64,000 nt of DNA from Actinobacteria bacterium OV320 (lineage in GTDB: Bacteria > Actinomycetota > Actinomycetes > Streptomycetales > Streptomycetaceae): NCBI GenBank assembly GCA_001298545.1, contig LJCX01000028.1, positions 744,001 through 808,000 on the forward strand, written 5' to 3'. This document shows, in pieces, positions 1 through 8,217 of this stretch (position 1 is its first letter; each line of letters begins with the position of its first letter). The notes beneath the pieces are model-generated. The model worked only from the letters and a program-made list of their open reading frames with translations. It was not told the origin of the DNA and did no database searches. The translations under genes and the position numbers were made by a program.

Positions 1-176
1 TGTTTCGCCGGCCCCGGGTGGGCAACCCGGCCTGTCCCGCCGTCCCGGCCTGCCCCACCGTCCCGGGCGGCACCGCCGACACGGCCTGTCCCGCCGACCC
101 GGGCGGCACCGCCGACCTGGCCTACCCCGCCGTCCCGGTGGCACTGCCGTCCCGGGCGGTACCCGGCCTGGGCGCG
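1..176. repeat. 36-bp imperfect tandem repeats, no gene seen
   Basis: This stretch lies downstream of the minus-strand HhH gene. The 19-base word CCCGGGCGGCACCGCCGAC occurs at 62-80 and again at 98-116, giving a 36-base period, with further degenerate Pro-rich-like copies on both sides. Frames are open here only because the sequence is extremely GC-rich; I see no start with a ribosome binding site and no recognisable protein. Confidence 0.5.
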
Positions 177-797
177 CTACTTCTGCGCGGGCTTGTCCGT
201 CCTGTTCGCCTTCTCCGCCTTGGCCGCCTTGGCCGCCGCCTTCATCTCCTGCTTGTGGGCCCGTACCTTCGTCAGCGACTCCGGGCCGGTGATGTCGGCG
301 ACGGAGCGGAAGGACTTCGGTTCGCCGTAGGCGCCGGCCGCCTCGCGCCAGCCCGTGGGGCGGACGCCGAGTTGCTTGCCCAGCAGGGCGAGGAAGATCT
401 GCGCCTTCTGGCTGCCGAAGCCGGGCAGTTCCTGGAGCCGTCCGAGCAGCTCCTTACCGCTGCTCACGTCCTTCCAGACGGCGCCGGCGTCCCCGTCGTA
501 GTGCTCGACGAGGTACTGGCAGAGCTGCTGGACGCGCTTGGCCATGGACCCGGGGTAGCGGTGCACGGCCGGCTTCTCGGAGAGCAGTGCGGCGAAGGCC
601 TCCGGGTCCTGGGCGGCGATGTCGTGCGCGTCCAGGTCGTCGGCGCCGAGCCGGTCGGCGATCGTCCAGGGTCCCTTGAACGCCCACTCCATCGGAACCT
701 GCTGGTCCAGCAGCATCCCGACCAGCGCGGCGAGCGGGGACCGCCCGAGGAGCTCGTCGGCCTCGGGGTCCTGGGAGAGGTGAAGGGTGACGTCCAT
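177..797 (-). CDS. HhH-GPD-superfamily base-excision repair protein
   Basis: A 206-residue small DNA-glycosylase-like protein. The helix-hairpin-helix hairpin is visible at residues 124-132 (LPGFGSQKA), and its lysine at 131 aligns with the catalytic lysine of endonuclease III. The conserved aspartate (VDTH-type motif) expected about 15-20 residues later is not evident: the sequence reads GVRPTGW there, so enzymatic activity is uncertain. The C-terminus is a Lys/Ala-rich basic tail that could bind DNA. It starts at ATG 797, 24 bases downstream of the siderophore-interacting protein gene on the same strand, and may be read from that iron-controlled transcript. Confidence 0.8.
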   Translation of the reverse strand: MDVTLHLSQDPEADELLGRSPLAALVGMLLDQQVPMEWAFKGPWTIADRLGADDLDAHDIAAQDPEAFAALLSEKPAVHRYPGSMAKRVQQLCQYLVEHYDGDAGAVWKDVSSGKELLGRLQELPGFGSQKAQIFLALLGKQLGVRPTGWREAAGAYGEPKSFRSVADITGPESLTKVRAHKQEMKAAAKAAKAEKANRTDKPAQK

Positions 798-821
798 GCG
801 TCGATGATCCCGCCTGGGCCG

Positions 822-1565
822 TCAGCTCGCGCGCCAGTACCCCAGCGCGTGCAGCCGCTCCTTGGGGAGGCCCAGTTCCTTGCGCAGGTAGGCCGACAGT
901 GTCCTGGTGGTGCGGGTGTCGCAGGCGATCCAGACGTAGGGGTCGGGGGTGGCCGTCAGCAGGGCGGGCAGCTCGGCCTTCACCCGCTCGACGAGGTGGG
1001 CGCCCGAGTCCACCCGGGGCACGTGCCGTATGTCGTGGCGTGCGGGGTCGGTCCGGAAGGGGAGGCCGTCCGTACCGTCGGGCGAGCCCTCGAACCACAC
1101 GGTCGCCGGGGCGGCGCCGAGTGCCCCCTCGCCCTCGCCGAGCAGGGAATTGATGGCGGGCAGGGAGGCCGGGTCGCCGATCACGAGGACGTGTGAGGGG
1201 GCCGGGGCGGGCGCTTCGAAGCCGGTGCCCTGGACGGTCGCCTCGATGGTGTCGCCGGGCTTCGCCGCCCGTGCCCAGTCGCTGGCCGCGCCCTCGTGCA
1301 GCGCGAACTCCAGGGCGAAGGTGCCGGCCGCCGGGTCGGGGTCGACCAGGGTGTAGGCCCGCTGGTGCGGCCGGCCCGCGTTCTCGAACCAGAGCCGGAT
1401 CCAGATCGTCGGGTGGACGCCGGTGGTGGCGAGCAGCCCGCCGTCCGAGAGGCGCAGCCTGCGGTACTCGCCGGTGACCTCCTCCACGCCGGTGACCGTG
1501 AGCGTGAAGTCCTTCGCACGCATCAGTCTGAGGACCGTGCCCTCCCAGCCCCGCCCCTGCGCCAT
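822..1565 (-). CDS. Siderophore-interacting protein (FAD/NAD(P)H ferric-siderophore reductase)
   Basis: A cytoplasmic SIP-family flavoprotein of 247 residues that would reduce imported ferric siderophores to release iron. The N-terminal FAD-binding half has an RxYT-type motif (HQRAYTL). The C-terminal half has the SIP NAD(P)H-binding region ending in the typical LGYWR. ATG 1565 (MAQGRGWEG) was chosen over longer readings because the iron box lies immediately upstream. It is divergent from the penicillin-acylase operon, with 78 bases between the two starts. Family assignment is strong; substrate is not known. Confidence 0.9.
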   Translation of the reverse strand: MAQGRGWEGTVLRLMRAKDFTLTVTGVEEVTGEYRRLRLSDGGLLATTGVHPTIWIRLWFENAGRPHQRAYTLVDPDPAAGTFALEFALHEGAASDWARAAKPGDTIEATVQGTGFEAPAPAPSHVLVIGDPASLPAINSLLGEGEGALGAAPATVWFEGSPDGTDGLPFRTDPARHDIRHVPRVDSGAHLVERVKAELPALLTATPDPYVWIACDTRTTRTLSAYLRKELGLPKERLHALGYWRAS

Positions 1566-1605
1566 GGCTTCTCCACCCCTCGCGTACGATTTCGGCACCA
1601 CATAC

Positions 1606-1624
1606 TTAGGCAAGCCTAACCTAA
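1606..1624. promoter_or_regulatory. Iron box (IdeR/DmdR-type operator)
   Basis: TTAGGCAAGCCTAACCTAA matches the 19-base actinobacterial iron box TTAGGTTAGGCTAACCTAA at 16 of 19 positions. It sits between the divergent siderophore-interacting protein and penicillin-acylase genes, so an iron-loaded DmdR/IdeR repressor could control both. The site is seen directly; the regulator is inferred from the known motif. Confidence 0.85.
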
Positions 1625-1643
1625 AGCAAAGAAGGGTCAGAGG

Positions 1644-3710
1644 GTGACCACCGAGATCTACCGTGACGCCTGGGGCGTCCCGCATCTGCGTGCCGACAGC
1701 GCGCGCGGCCTCGCCCGCCTCCAGGGATCGGTCACCGCCCGCGACCGCGGCTGGCAACTGGAGGTCGAACGGCACAGGGCGCGCGGTACCTCGGCGTCCT
1801 TCCTCGGCTCCGAGGCCCTCGCCTGGGACCGGTTCGTGCGCCGCGCCCGCCTCGACGACACGGCGAGACGCTGCTTCGACGAACTGGAGAGAGAGGACCC
1901 GGAGACGGCGGACTGGGTCCGGGCGTACGTCGACGGAGTCAACGAGGCACTGGCCGCCTGCGAGGCCCCCGAGTTCACCCGGGTCGGCCTCGCGCCCGGC
2001 CGCTGGGAACCCTGGACCCCGCTCGCCGTCTGGCTGGCCACACACATCCTGTTCGCCGGGTTCCCCGCCAAACTGTGGCGCGAGGAGGCCGCCCGGCACC
2101 TCGGCCCCGAGGCCGTCGGCCTGTTCGCCACCGACGGGCCCGGCACCTCCGGCAGCAACGGCTGGCTGGTGGAAGGGGCGCGGACGGTCACCGGGCAGGC
2201 GGTCATCGCCGGCGACCCGCACCGCTTCATCGAGGACCCCGGCGTCTACCAGCAGATCCGCCTGGCCTGCGACGAGTTCGACGTCGTCGGGCTCGCCGTC
2301 CCCGGTGTCCCCGGCATCGCCCACTTCGGCCACACCGGCACGGTCGCCTGGGCCATCACCAACGCCATGGCCGACTACCAGGACCTCTACCGCGAACGGC
2401 TGCGCCGCACCGGCGCGGGCGTCGAGGCGCTCGGCCCGGACGGCACCTGGCGCCGGGTCGCCCGGCACACCGAACTCGTACGGGTGGCGGGCGAGGAGAC
2501 CGTGGAGGTGGAGGTGCTGGAGACCGAGCGGGGCCCGGTGATCGCGGGCGGCCCGGAAGGCCTCGACGACGGCACCCCGCTCGCGCTGACCCTGCGCCAC
2601 CCGCCCCGTGTCACCGCCGACCTGGGCTTCCGGGCACTGCTCCCGCTGCTCCGGGCCCGCCGGGTGGCCGACGTGGACCGCGCCTTCGACCTCTGGGTCG
2701 AGCCCGTCAACGTCGTCCAGGCCGCCGACACCGAGGGCGGCCTGCTGCACCGGGTCGCGGGCCGGGTGCCGCTGCGCGCCGAGGCGAACGGCACCCGGCT
2801 GGTGCCCGCCTGGGAACCCGGTCACGAGTGGACCGGCTGGCACGAGATGCCTCGCGCGGGACTGGCCGACGGTGTCGCGGTGATGGCCAACCAGCGGGGC
2901 CCCGCCGCGGAGCTGGGCGTCGAGTTCGCCCCGCCGCACCGCGCCGACCGCATCCGGGCGCTGCTGGCGGAGCGCAGGCAGTGGTCCGCGTCCGACATGC
3001 CGGCCATCCACACGGACACCCAGCTGGCCTCCGCCGCGCCCCTGCTGGACCGGCTGACCGCCCTCGACGACCTGACAGGACCGGCCGCCGAGCTCCGCGA
3101 CCGCCTGCTGCGCTGGGACCGCCGGATGGACGCCGACAGCCAGGACGCGGCACGGTTCGCGGCCCTGCGCAGTGCCCTGGTCCGCCGGCTCGCCGCCCAC
3201 CCGGCCTTCGCGGCCCTCACGACGCCGCCCGCCTACCCGGAGGTCTTCCTCCCCTGGCTGGCCCTCCTCCCGCGCGTCGGCTTCGCCCTCGAACATCTGC
3301 TGCGCGCCGAGGAGCTGTACGGCATCGACCGGGCGGCGCTCGTACGGGAGGCCCTCGAGGAGGTTGCCGGCCGGCCCGCCGCCCGCTGGGGCGACACCCA
3401 CCGCCTGGCCCCCTGGCAGGCGCTGCCCGACCCCGGCCGGCAGGCCCCGGCCCTCTCCGGCGACCACGACTGCGTGCTGTGCACCTCGGCCGTGCCCGGC
3501 TGGACCGACCTCGCCGCGCGGGGCCCGGCCGCCCGCTACGTGTGGGACCTGGCCCGCCGCGAGGACAGCCTGTGGGTCGTCCCCTACGGCGCGTCCGGCC
3601 TCCCCGGCCACCCCCACCACCACGACCAGCTCCCCCTGTGGCTCAAGGGCGAACTGGCCCCGGTCGTCACCGACTGGGCACAGCTGAAGAAGGAGAGCGA
3701 CGATGAGTGA
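1644..3710 (+). CDS. Penicillin-acylase-family amidase (DesG-like)
   Basis: An N-terminal-nucleophile hydrolase of 688 residues. The autocatalytic beta-chain start is visible as Ser171-Asn-Gly-Trp174 in the context GTSGSNGW, so the precursor should cleave before Ser171. There is no signal peptide, unlike secreted penicillin G acylases, so it should act in the cytoplasm. It starts at GTG 1644 after GAAGGG, directly downstream of the iron box. Its stop overlaps the start of an acetyltransferase gene by eight bases. A penicillin-amidase homologue named DesG has been proposed to supply phenylacetyl groups for arylated desferrioxamines; this gene has the same family, iron control and partners, but desABCD is not in the window. 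Confidence 0.82.
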   Translation: MTTEIYRDAWGVPHLRADSARGLARLQGSVTARDRGWQLEVERHRARGTSASFLGSEALAWDRFVRRARLDDTARRCFDELEREDPETADWVRAYVDGVNEALAACEAPEFTRVGLAPGRWEPWTPLAVWLATHILFAGFPAKLWREEAARHLGPEAVGLFATDGPGTSGSNGWLVEGARTVTGQAVIAGDPHRFIEDPGVYQQIRLACDEFDVVGLAVPGVPGIAHFGHTGTVAWAITNAMADYQDLYRERLRRTGAGVEALGPDGTWRRVARHTELVRVAGEETVEVEVLETERGPVIAGGPEGLDDGTPLALTLRHPPRVTADLGFRALLPLLRARRVADVDRAFDLWVEPVNVVQAADTEGGLLHRVAGRVPLRAEANGTRLVPAWEPGHEWTGWHEMPRAGLADGVAVMANQRGPAAELGVEFAPPHRADRIRALLAERRQWSASDMPAIHTDTQLASAAPLLDRLTALDDLTGPAAELRDRLLRWDRRMDADSQDAARFAALRSALVRRLAAHPAFAALTTPPAYPEVFLPWLALLPRVGFALEHLLRAEELYGIDRAALVREALEEVAGRPAARWGDTHRLAPWQALPDPGRQAPALSGDHDCVLCTSAVPGWTDLAARGPAARYVWDLARREDSLWVVPYGASGLPGHPHHHDQLPLWLKGELAPVVTDWAQLKKESDDE

Positions 3711-4323
3711 CCGCCAGGACAGCCGCGACACCCCGGACGTCTACGTGCACGAGCAGGTGTTCGACGGGTTCGGGACCGTCGGCCTCCGTCCGCTCGACGC
3801 CGAGGGCGACGCGGACGTCGTCCACGGCTGGGTGAGCGAGGAGCGGGCCGCGTTCTGGGGCATGAACGGTCTGACGCGGGACCAGGTCGCCGAGATCTAC
3901 GCCCACATGGCCGGCCTCGACACCCATCACGCCTTCCTGACCGAGCTGGACGGCGAACCGGTCGCCCTCCTCCAGACGTACGAGCCGACCGAGGACCGGG
4001 TCGGCGAGTGCTACCCGGTCGAGCCCGGGGACATCGGCGTCCATGTGCTCATCGCACCGGCCGGCGGGCGCGGGGCGCGGTCGGGCTGGTCGGCGGCGCT
4101 GATGGGCGCGTTCTCCTCGTACGTCCTGGTCGGCCTGGACCGGCGGCGCGTCGTGGTGGACCCCGATGTGCGCAACGAGAAGGCGGTCGCCCGCTTCCTG
4201 AGGCAGGGCTTCGAACCGGGGCCGGTCGTCACCCTGCCGGAGATCGACCTGCCGGACGTGTATCTGCCCGAGAAGAAGGCGCAGCTGGCGTTTCTGCGCC
4301 GGGAGGTAGCGTTCCCCGGGTGA
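3703..4323 (+). CDS. GNAT acetyltransferase of the siderophore (IucB/MbtK-like) type
   Basis: A 206-residue acyl-CoA N-acyltransferase. The segment from about residue 20 to 190 has the pattern of siderophore acetyltransferases: LRPLDAEGDADVVHGW, a central WGMNGLT, and the late DVRNEKAVARFLRQGF acyl-CoA/C-terminal fold signature. It probably acylates a hydroxylamine or amine of a siderophore precursor. ATG 3703 overlaps the upstream amidase stop by eight bases, indicating translational coupling. The stop at 4321-4323 overlaps the following GTG. Exact substrate cannot be read from sequence. Confidence 0.78.
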   Translation: MSDRQDSRDTPDVYVHEQVFDGFGTVGLRPLDAEGDADVVHGWVSEERAAFWGMNGLTRDQVAEIYAHMAGLDTHHAFLTELDGEPVALLQTYEPTEDRVGECYPVEPGDIGVHVLIAPAGGRGARSGWSAALMGAFSSYVLVGLDRRRVVVDPDVRNEKAVARFLRQGFEPGPVVTLPEIDLPDVYLPEKKAQLAFLRREVAFPG

Positions 4324-4805
4324 CCTCACCGCTCACCCCCGAAGACCTCGTCGCGCACTACGGCCTGGAGCCGATCCCTCGCGAGGGAGGCCTGTTCCGC
4401 CGCACCTGGGCGGGCCCTGAGGGGCCGGACGGCCGCCCCGCCGGCTCCGCGATCGTCGCGCTGCTCACCGCCGACGATTTCTCGGCCCTGCACCGCCTGC
4501 CCACCGACGAGGTCTGGCACTTCTACCTCGGCGACCCGCTCTCGCTGCTGCTCCTCGCCCCCGACGGCACCTCCCGTACGGCGGTGCTCGGCCCGGACCT
4601 CCTCGGTGGGCAGCAGCCGCAGCTCACCGTGCCCGCCCGCACCTGGATGGGCGCGCGGGTGGCCACCGGGGGCGCCTGGACCTTCTTCGGCTGCACGATG
4701 GCCCCCGGCTTCACCTACGGGGACTACGAGCACGGTGACGCGGCCGATCTCACGGCGCGGCACCCGGACCGGGCCGCCCTCATCGCGCAACTGTGCCGCC
4801 CATGA
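4320..4805 (+). CDS. Cupin-fold protein (DUF985-like)
   Basis: A 161-residue single-domain cupin with the features of the DUF985/cupin_5 family: LTADDFSALHRLPTDEVWHFYLGD in the first barrel half and TFFGCTMAPGFTYGDYEHGD in the second. The function of this family is poorly known; members resemble sugar-epimerase-like cupins. GTG 4320 forms a GTGA overlap with the previous stop, and its own stop overlaps the next ATG. It therefore sits inside the iron-box operon. Confidence 0.75.
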   Translation: MTSPLTPEDLVAHYGLEPIPREGGLFRRTWAGPEGPDGRPAGSAIVALLTADDFSALHRLPTDEVWHFYLGDPLSLLLLAPDGTSRTAVLGPDLLGGQQPQLTVPARTWMGARVATGGAWTFFGCTMAPGFTYGDYEHGDAADLTARHPDRAALIAQLCRP

Positions 4806-5566
4806 CGTTGCTGGCGGGCCGGGTGGCCCTGATCACGGGTGCGGGTGGCGGTATCGGGCGCGGCATCGCGCTGCGGTTCGCCCAGGAGGGCGCGGCGGTG
4901 GCGCTGCACTGCCGTACGGGGACCGAGGCGGCGCACGCGCTCGCCGAGCGGATCGCCGACGAGGCCGGCGCGCGGGCCGTCGTCCTGGCCGGCGCCGATC
5001 TGACCGTCGAGGACGAGTGCCGAAGGCTGGTGGCCCGGGCCGCCGAGTGGGGCGGCGGGCGGCTCGACGCGTTGGTGAACAACGCGGGCGTACAGCCGGT
5101 GCGGGACCTGCCCGGGATGTCGGCGGCCGACTGGCGCGCGGTCGTCGACACCAACCTGACCAGCGTGTTCGCCTGCACCCAGGCGGCGGCGGAGGTGATG
5201 CGGGAGCGCGGCGGCAGCATCACGCACATCGCCTCCGTGGAAGCGGCGAGGCCGGCTCCCGGGCACGCCCACTACGCCGCCTCCAAGGCGGCCGTCGTGA
5301 TGCACGCGCGAGCGGCGGCACAGGAGTACGGGGTGTACGGCATCCGCGTGAACACGGTCTCGCCCGGGCTGATCGACCGGGAGGGGCTGGCCGAGGCGTG
5401 GCCCGAGGGCGTGCGGCGGTGGCGGGAGGCGGTCGCGGTCGGCCGGCTGGGCCGCCCGGAGGACGTCGGCGACGCCTGTGTCTTCCTGGCCTCGCCGCTC
5501 GCGTCCTGGATCACCGGACACGACCTGGTGGTGGACGGCGGGGTGTCGGCGCGGCCGACGTGGTGA
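4802..5566 (+). CDS. SDR-family NAD(P)-dependent oxidoreductase
   Basis: A classical short-chain dehydrogenase of 254 residues with all hallmarks: glycine motif TGAGGGIG at 12-19, NNAG at 93-96, catalytic Ser145 and YxxxK at Tyr158-Lys162. The SPG motif and the C-terminal ITGHDLVVDGG are also present. The start at 4802 forms ATGA with the cupin stop, making it the last of four overlapping genes behind the iron box. Substrate is unknown; context suggests a role connected with iron or siderophore metabolism, but operon extension alone could explain its position. Confidence 0.85.
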   Translation: MTLLAGRVALITGAGGGIGRGIALRFAQEGAAVALHCRTGTEAAHALAERIADEAGARAVVLAGADLTVEDECRRLVARAAEWGGGRLDALVNNAGVQPVRDLPGMSAADWRAVVDTNLTSVFACTQAAAEVMRERGGSITHIASVEAARPAPGHAHYAASKAAVVMHARAAAQEYGVYGIRVNTVSPGLIDREGLAEAWPEGVRRWREAVAVGRLGRPEDVGDACVFLASPLASWITGHDLVVDGGVSARPTW

Positions 5567-5640
5567 ACCGGATGTCCCGTGCATGCGTACGTATCTCCGA
5601 GCAGACGAGTCTCGAGTCCCAGGCAAGGCGGAGCGGTGAC

Positions 5641-7608
5641 GTGAGCGAAGGGCGAGATGGCGGACGACACGGTGGTGGGCGGTACGGCAGCGGGGGACAC
5701 GGCGGCGGCCGAAGGGCATTTCAAGGGCTGGTGCTGCTGGGCACCGTGCTGGTCCTGCTCCTCCTCGGCGGCGGCCCGGCCTCGGCGCACGCGGCCCTCC
5801 GCGGCGCCGATCCCGCCGACGGAAGCGTCGTCAAGGCGGCCCCCGGCGCCATCACCCTCACCTTCACCGAGTCCGTAGGCCTGCTCGACGACTCCTTCCG
5901 CGTCTTCGACCCCGACAACCGGCGGGTCGACACGGGCGAGGCGGGCCACGCGGACGGCCGTGCCGACACCGCGCGGATCAAGCTCCCCGCGAAGCTCGGC
6001 ACCGGCACGTTCACGGTGGCCTGGCGCGTGGTGTCGGCGGACAGCCACCCGATCGCCGGCGCCTTCACCTTCTCGGTGGGCACACCGTCCGCGACCCCGC
6101 CGGCCCTGCCCGGCACCTCCGTGGAGAACCCGGCCACCGGAGGCCTCTTCAACATCGGCCGCTACCTCGCGTACCTCGCCGCGGCGCTTCTCGTCGGCAC
6201 GGCCGCCTTCATCGCCGTCTGCCGCCCGCCGGACGTCCGGCCGCTGCGCGGGCTGCTGCTGGCCGGCTGGTGGGCGCTCGCCGGATCGACGGTTTTCCTG
6301 CTGCTGCTCCGCGGCCCCTACGAGGCCGGCACCGGCCCCGCGCAGGCCCTGGACCCGTCGGGCCTGACCCGCACGCTGGGCACCCGGCCGGGCCTGGCCC
6401 TGGTGGCGCGCCTCGCGCTGCTCGCGGCGGCCGCGGGCCTGCTGCTGTGGCAGCGCAAGGCTCTCGGGGAGGGGAAGCGGCCGCCCCGCGCCGCGCTGCT
6501 GACCGGCGCCACGCTGGCCACGGGCCTGGCCCTGACCTGGGCCGGCGCCGAACACGCGTCGGCCGGCATCCAGGTCCCGGCGGCGATGACGTCCACCGTG
6601 CTGCACCTGCTGGCGATGGCGGTGTGGCTGGGCGGCCTGGCGTCCCTGCTCACCCTGTTCTACCGCGCGTCCGTCCCGTCGCGCGTGGTCGGCCGCTTCT
6701 CGCAGCTGGCGGGCGTCTCGGTGACCGTCCTGGTGGTGACGGGCGTCTACCAGTCCTGGCGTGGCCTCGGCTCCGTGGCCGCGCTGACGGACACGACGTA
6801 CGGGCGGGTCCTGCTGGCCAAGCTGGTCGCGGTGACGCTCCTGCTGCTGGCGGGGGCCCGGTCGCGGCGGACGGTGACAAGGGAAAGGACGGCGAGGAAC
6901 GTGACGGTGGAGGCTGCCGAGGCGCAGGAGGCGCGGGTACCGGAGCCGGTGGGCGGCCGGGCCGAAGGCGCGGCGGGCGGCCTGGCGGAAGGACGGGGGG
7001 AAGGCAGGGTGGCGGCCGGCACGGTCGACGCCCCGGCGGGCGGCCCGCCGCTGCCCGGGAAGCCCCGGCCACCGGCCGGTGCGGCCCTCACCCCGGCCGA
7101 GGACGCCCAACGCCGGGCGCTGCGCCGCTCCGTGCTGGCCGAGGTCGTCGTCTCCGTCGTCGTCCTCGTCTTCACGACCGTCCTGACGGGCACGCTGCCG
7201 GGCCGGGCGGCGGCCGAGGCGGCGACGGCGGAACAGTCCGCCGGGCTGCCCGTGGCCTCCGTGACCAACATCCCCTTCACCATCGGCTCCGACTCCCCCG
7301 GTGCCCGCGGCGTCAGCGGCAAGGTGCAGGTCACCCTCGACCCGGGCCGGGTCGGCGACAACGGCCTCCAGGCCGTGGTCTACGGCCCCGACGGCGGCTT
7401 CGTCAGCATCCCCGAGCTGCGCATCTCCTTCAGCCTGCCCGACCAGGACATCGGCCCCCTCGACGCCAAGGTCACCGACCGGGGCGGCTACTGGGCCGCC
7501 GACACGGTCAACCTGCCGCTGCCCGGCACCTGGGAGATGAAGGTGACGGTACGGGTGTCGGAGACCGACCAGGTGAGCGAGTCGAAGCCGGTGGAGATCG
7601 TGCGCTGA
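5641..7608 (+). CDS. CopC-CopD-YtkA fusion, copper-handling membrane protein
   Basis: A 655-residue protein. After a hydrophobic signal (about residues 28-45) the mature chain begins at His50 (HAALRGADPADGS), as in CopC copper-binding proteins. A second ligand, His136, lies in ADSHPI. From about residue 160 to 400 there are several hydrophobic helices of a CopD domain, including an EHASAG and LLAMAVWLGG core. A low-complexity Ala/Gly/Glu linker follows, then one more helix and a C-terminal YtkA-like beta domain (about 540-655). GTG 5641 follows GGCGGAG. Probable role is copper import or resistance in the cell envelope. The N-terminus before the signal is Gly/His-rich, which is unusual. Confidence 0.85.
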   Translation: MSEGRDGGRHGGGRYGSGGHGGGRRAFQGLVLLGTVLVLLLLGGGPASAHAALRGADPADGSVVKAAPGAITLTFTESVGLLDDSFRVFDPDNRRVDTGEAGHADGRADTARIKLPAKLGTGTFTVAWRVVSADSHPIAGAFTFSVGTPSATPPALPGTSVENPATGGLFNIGRYLAYLAAALLVGTAAFIAVCRPPDVRPLRGLLLAGWWALAGSTVFLLLLRGPYEAGTGPAQALDPSGLTRTLGTRPGLALVARLALLAAAAGLLLWQRKALGEGKRPPRAALLTGATLATGLALTWAGAEHASAGIQVPAAMTSTVLHLLAMAVWLGGLASLLTLFYRASVPSRVVGRFSQLAGVSVTVLVVTGVYQSWRGLGSVAALTDTTYGRVLLAKLVAVTLLLLAGARSRRTVTRERTARNVTVEAAEAQEARVPEPVGGRAEGAAGGLAEGRGEGRVAAGTVDAPAGGPPLPGKPRPPAGAALTPAEDAQRRALRRSVLAEVVVSVVVLVFTTVLTGTLPGRAAAEAATAEQSAGLPVASVTNIPFTIGSDSPGARGVSGKVQVTLDPGRVGDNGLQAVVYGPDGGFVSIPELRISFSLPDQDIGPLDAKVTDRGGYWAADTVNLPLPGTWEMKVTVRVSETDQVSESKPVEIVR

Positions 7609-7638
7609 GACAGCGGCTGCCCGCGGCGGGGCGGTCGG

Positions 7639-8130
7639 TCAGCGCGCCGGGTCGGGAGTGGCGTGCCGGGCCGCGAGGGCACGTTCCTCCTCCTCGAGCC
7701 GACGGGAGCAGCGGGCGTCCGGGTCGTAGGCGACGGCCGTGCTCACACAGGTGCAGAACACCCGGGCGTCGCGGGTGACGCGGCTGGTGACGCGGAAGGT
7801 CGAGCGGCGCAGGTCACCGATGGTCGTGGTGATGGTGACCGGCTCCGGCTGGAGCACGAGGGGCTCCGTGTAGTCGAGTTCGTGGCGTGCGTAGACGAAC
7901 CTCGGGCGGATCTCCTGCCCGGGCAGTCCGGGGCGCAGATAGAACATGTCGATATGGGCGTCCTGGATCATCTCCAGCAGCCGGACGTTGTTCACATGGT
8001 TCATGGAGTCCAGGTCGCTCATGCGTACCTGGCGGAGATAGAGGTGCGGTCGGCAGTCCGGCACCTCGAGGGGCGGGCGGCCGCTGCCGGTACGGCGGAT
8101 GTCGGACGCCAGGGCGTGGGTCAGGGTCAA
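7639..8130 (-). CDS. Hotdog-fold acyl-CoA thioesterase
   Basis: A 163-residue 4HBT-type protein. The start of the hotdog fold is seen in RMSDLDSMNHVNNVRLLEMIQDAH, where the D-x-x-x-H-V-N-N pattern holds the usual catalytic aspartate region. It lies 87 bases downstream of the glycosyltransferase on the same strand and converges with the CopC-CopD gene (30 bases between stops). Probably hydrolyses an acyl-CoA; chain length not predictable. Confidence 0.82.
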   Translation of the reverse strand: MTLTHALASDIRRTGSGRPPLEVPDCRPHLYLRQVRMSDLDSMNHVNNVRLLEMIQDAHIDMFYLRPGLPGQEIRPRFVYARHELDYTEPLVLQPEPVTITTTIGDLRRSTFRVTSRVTRDARVFCTCVSTAVAYDPDARCSRRLEEEERALAARHATPDPAR

Positions 8131-8217
8131 GGTGTCACTCCTCGGAACATCGGAACAGGGGTCCCGGCCTCCTGGCCGGTACGCGGTACCGGTGCCGGGG
8201 CTACGGGGACTGCGGGT

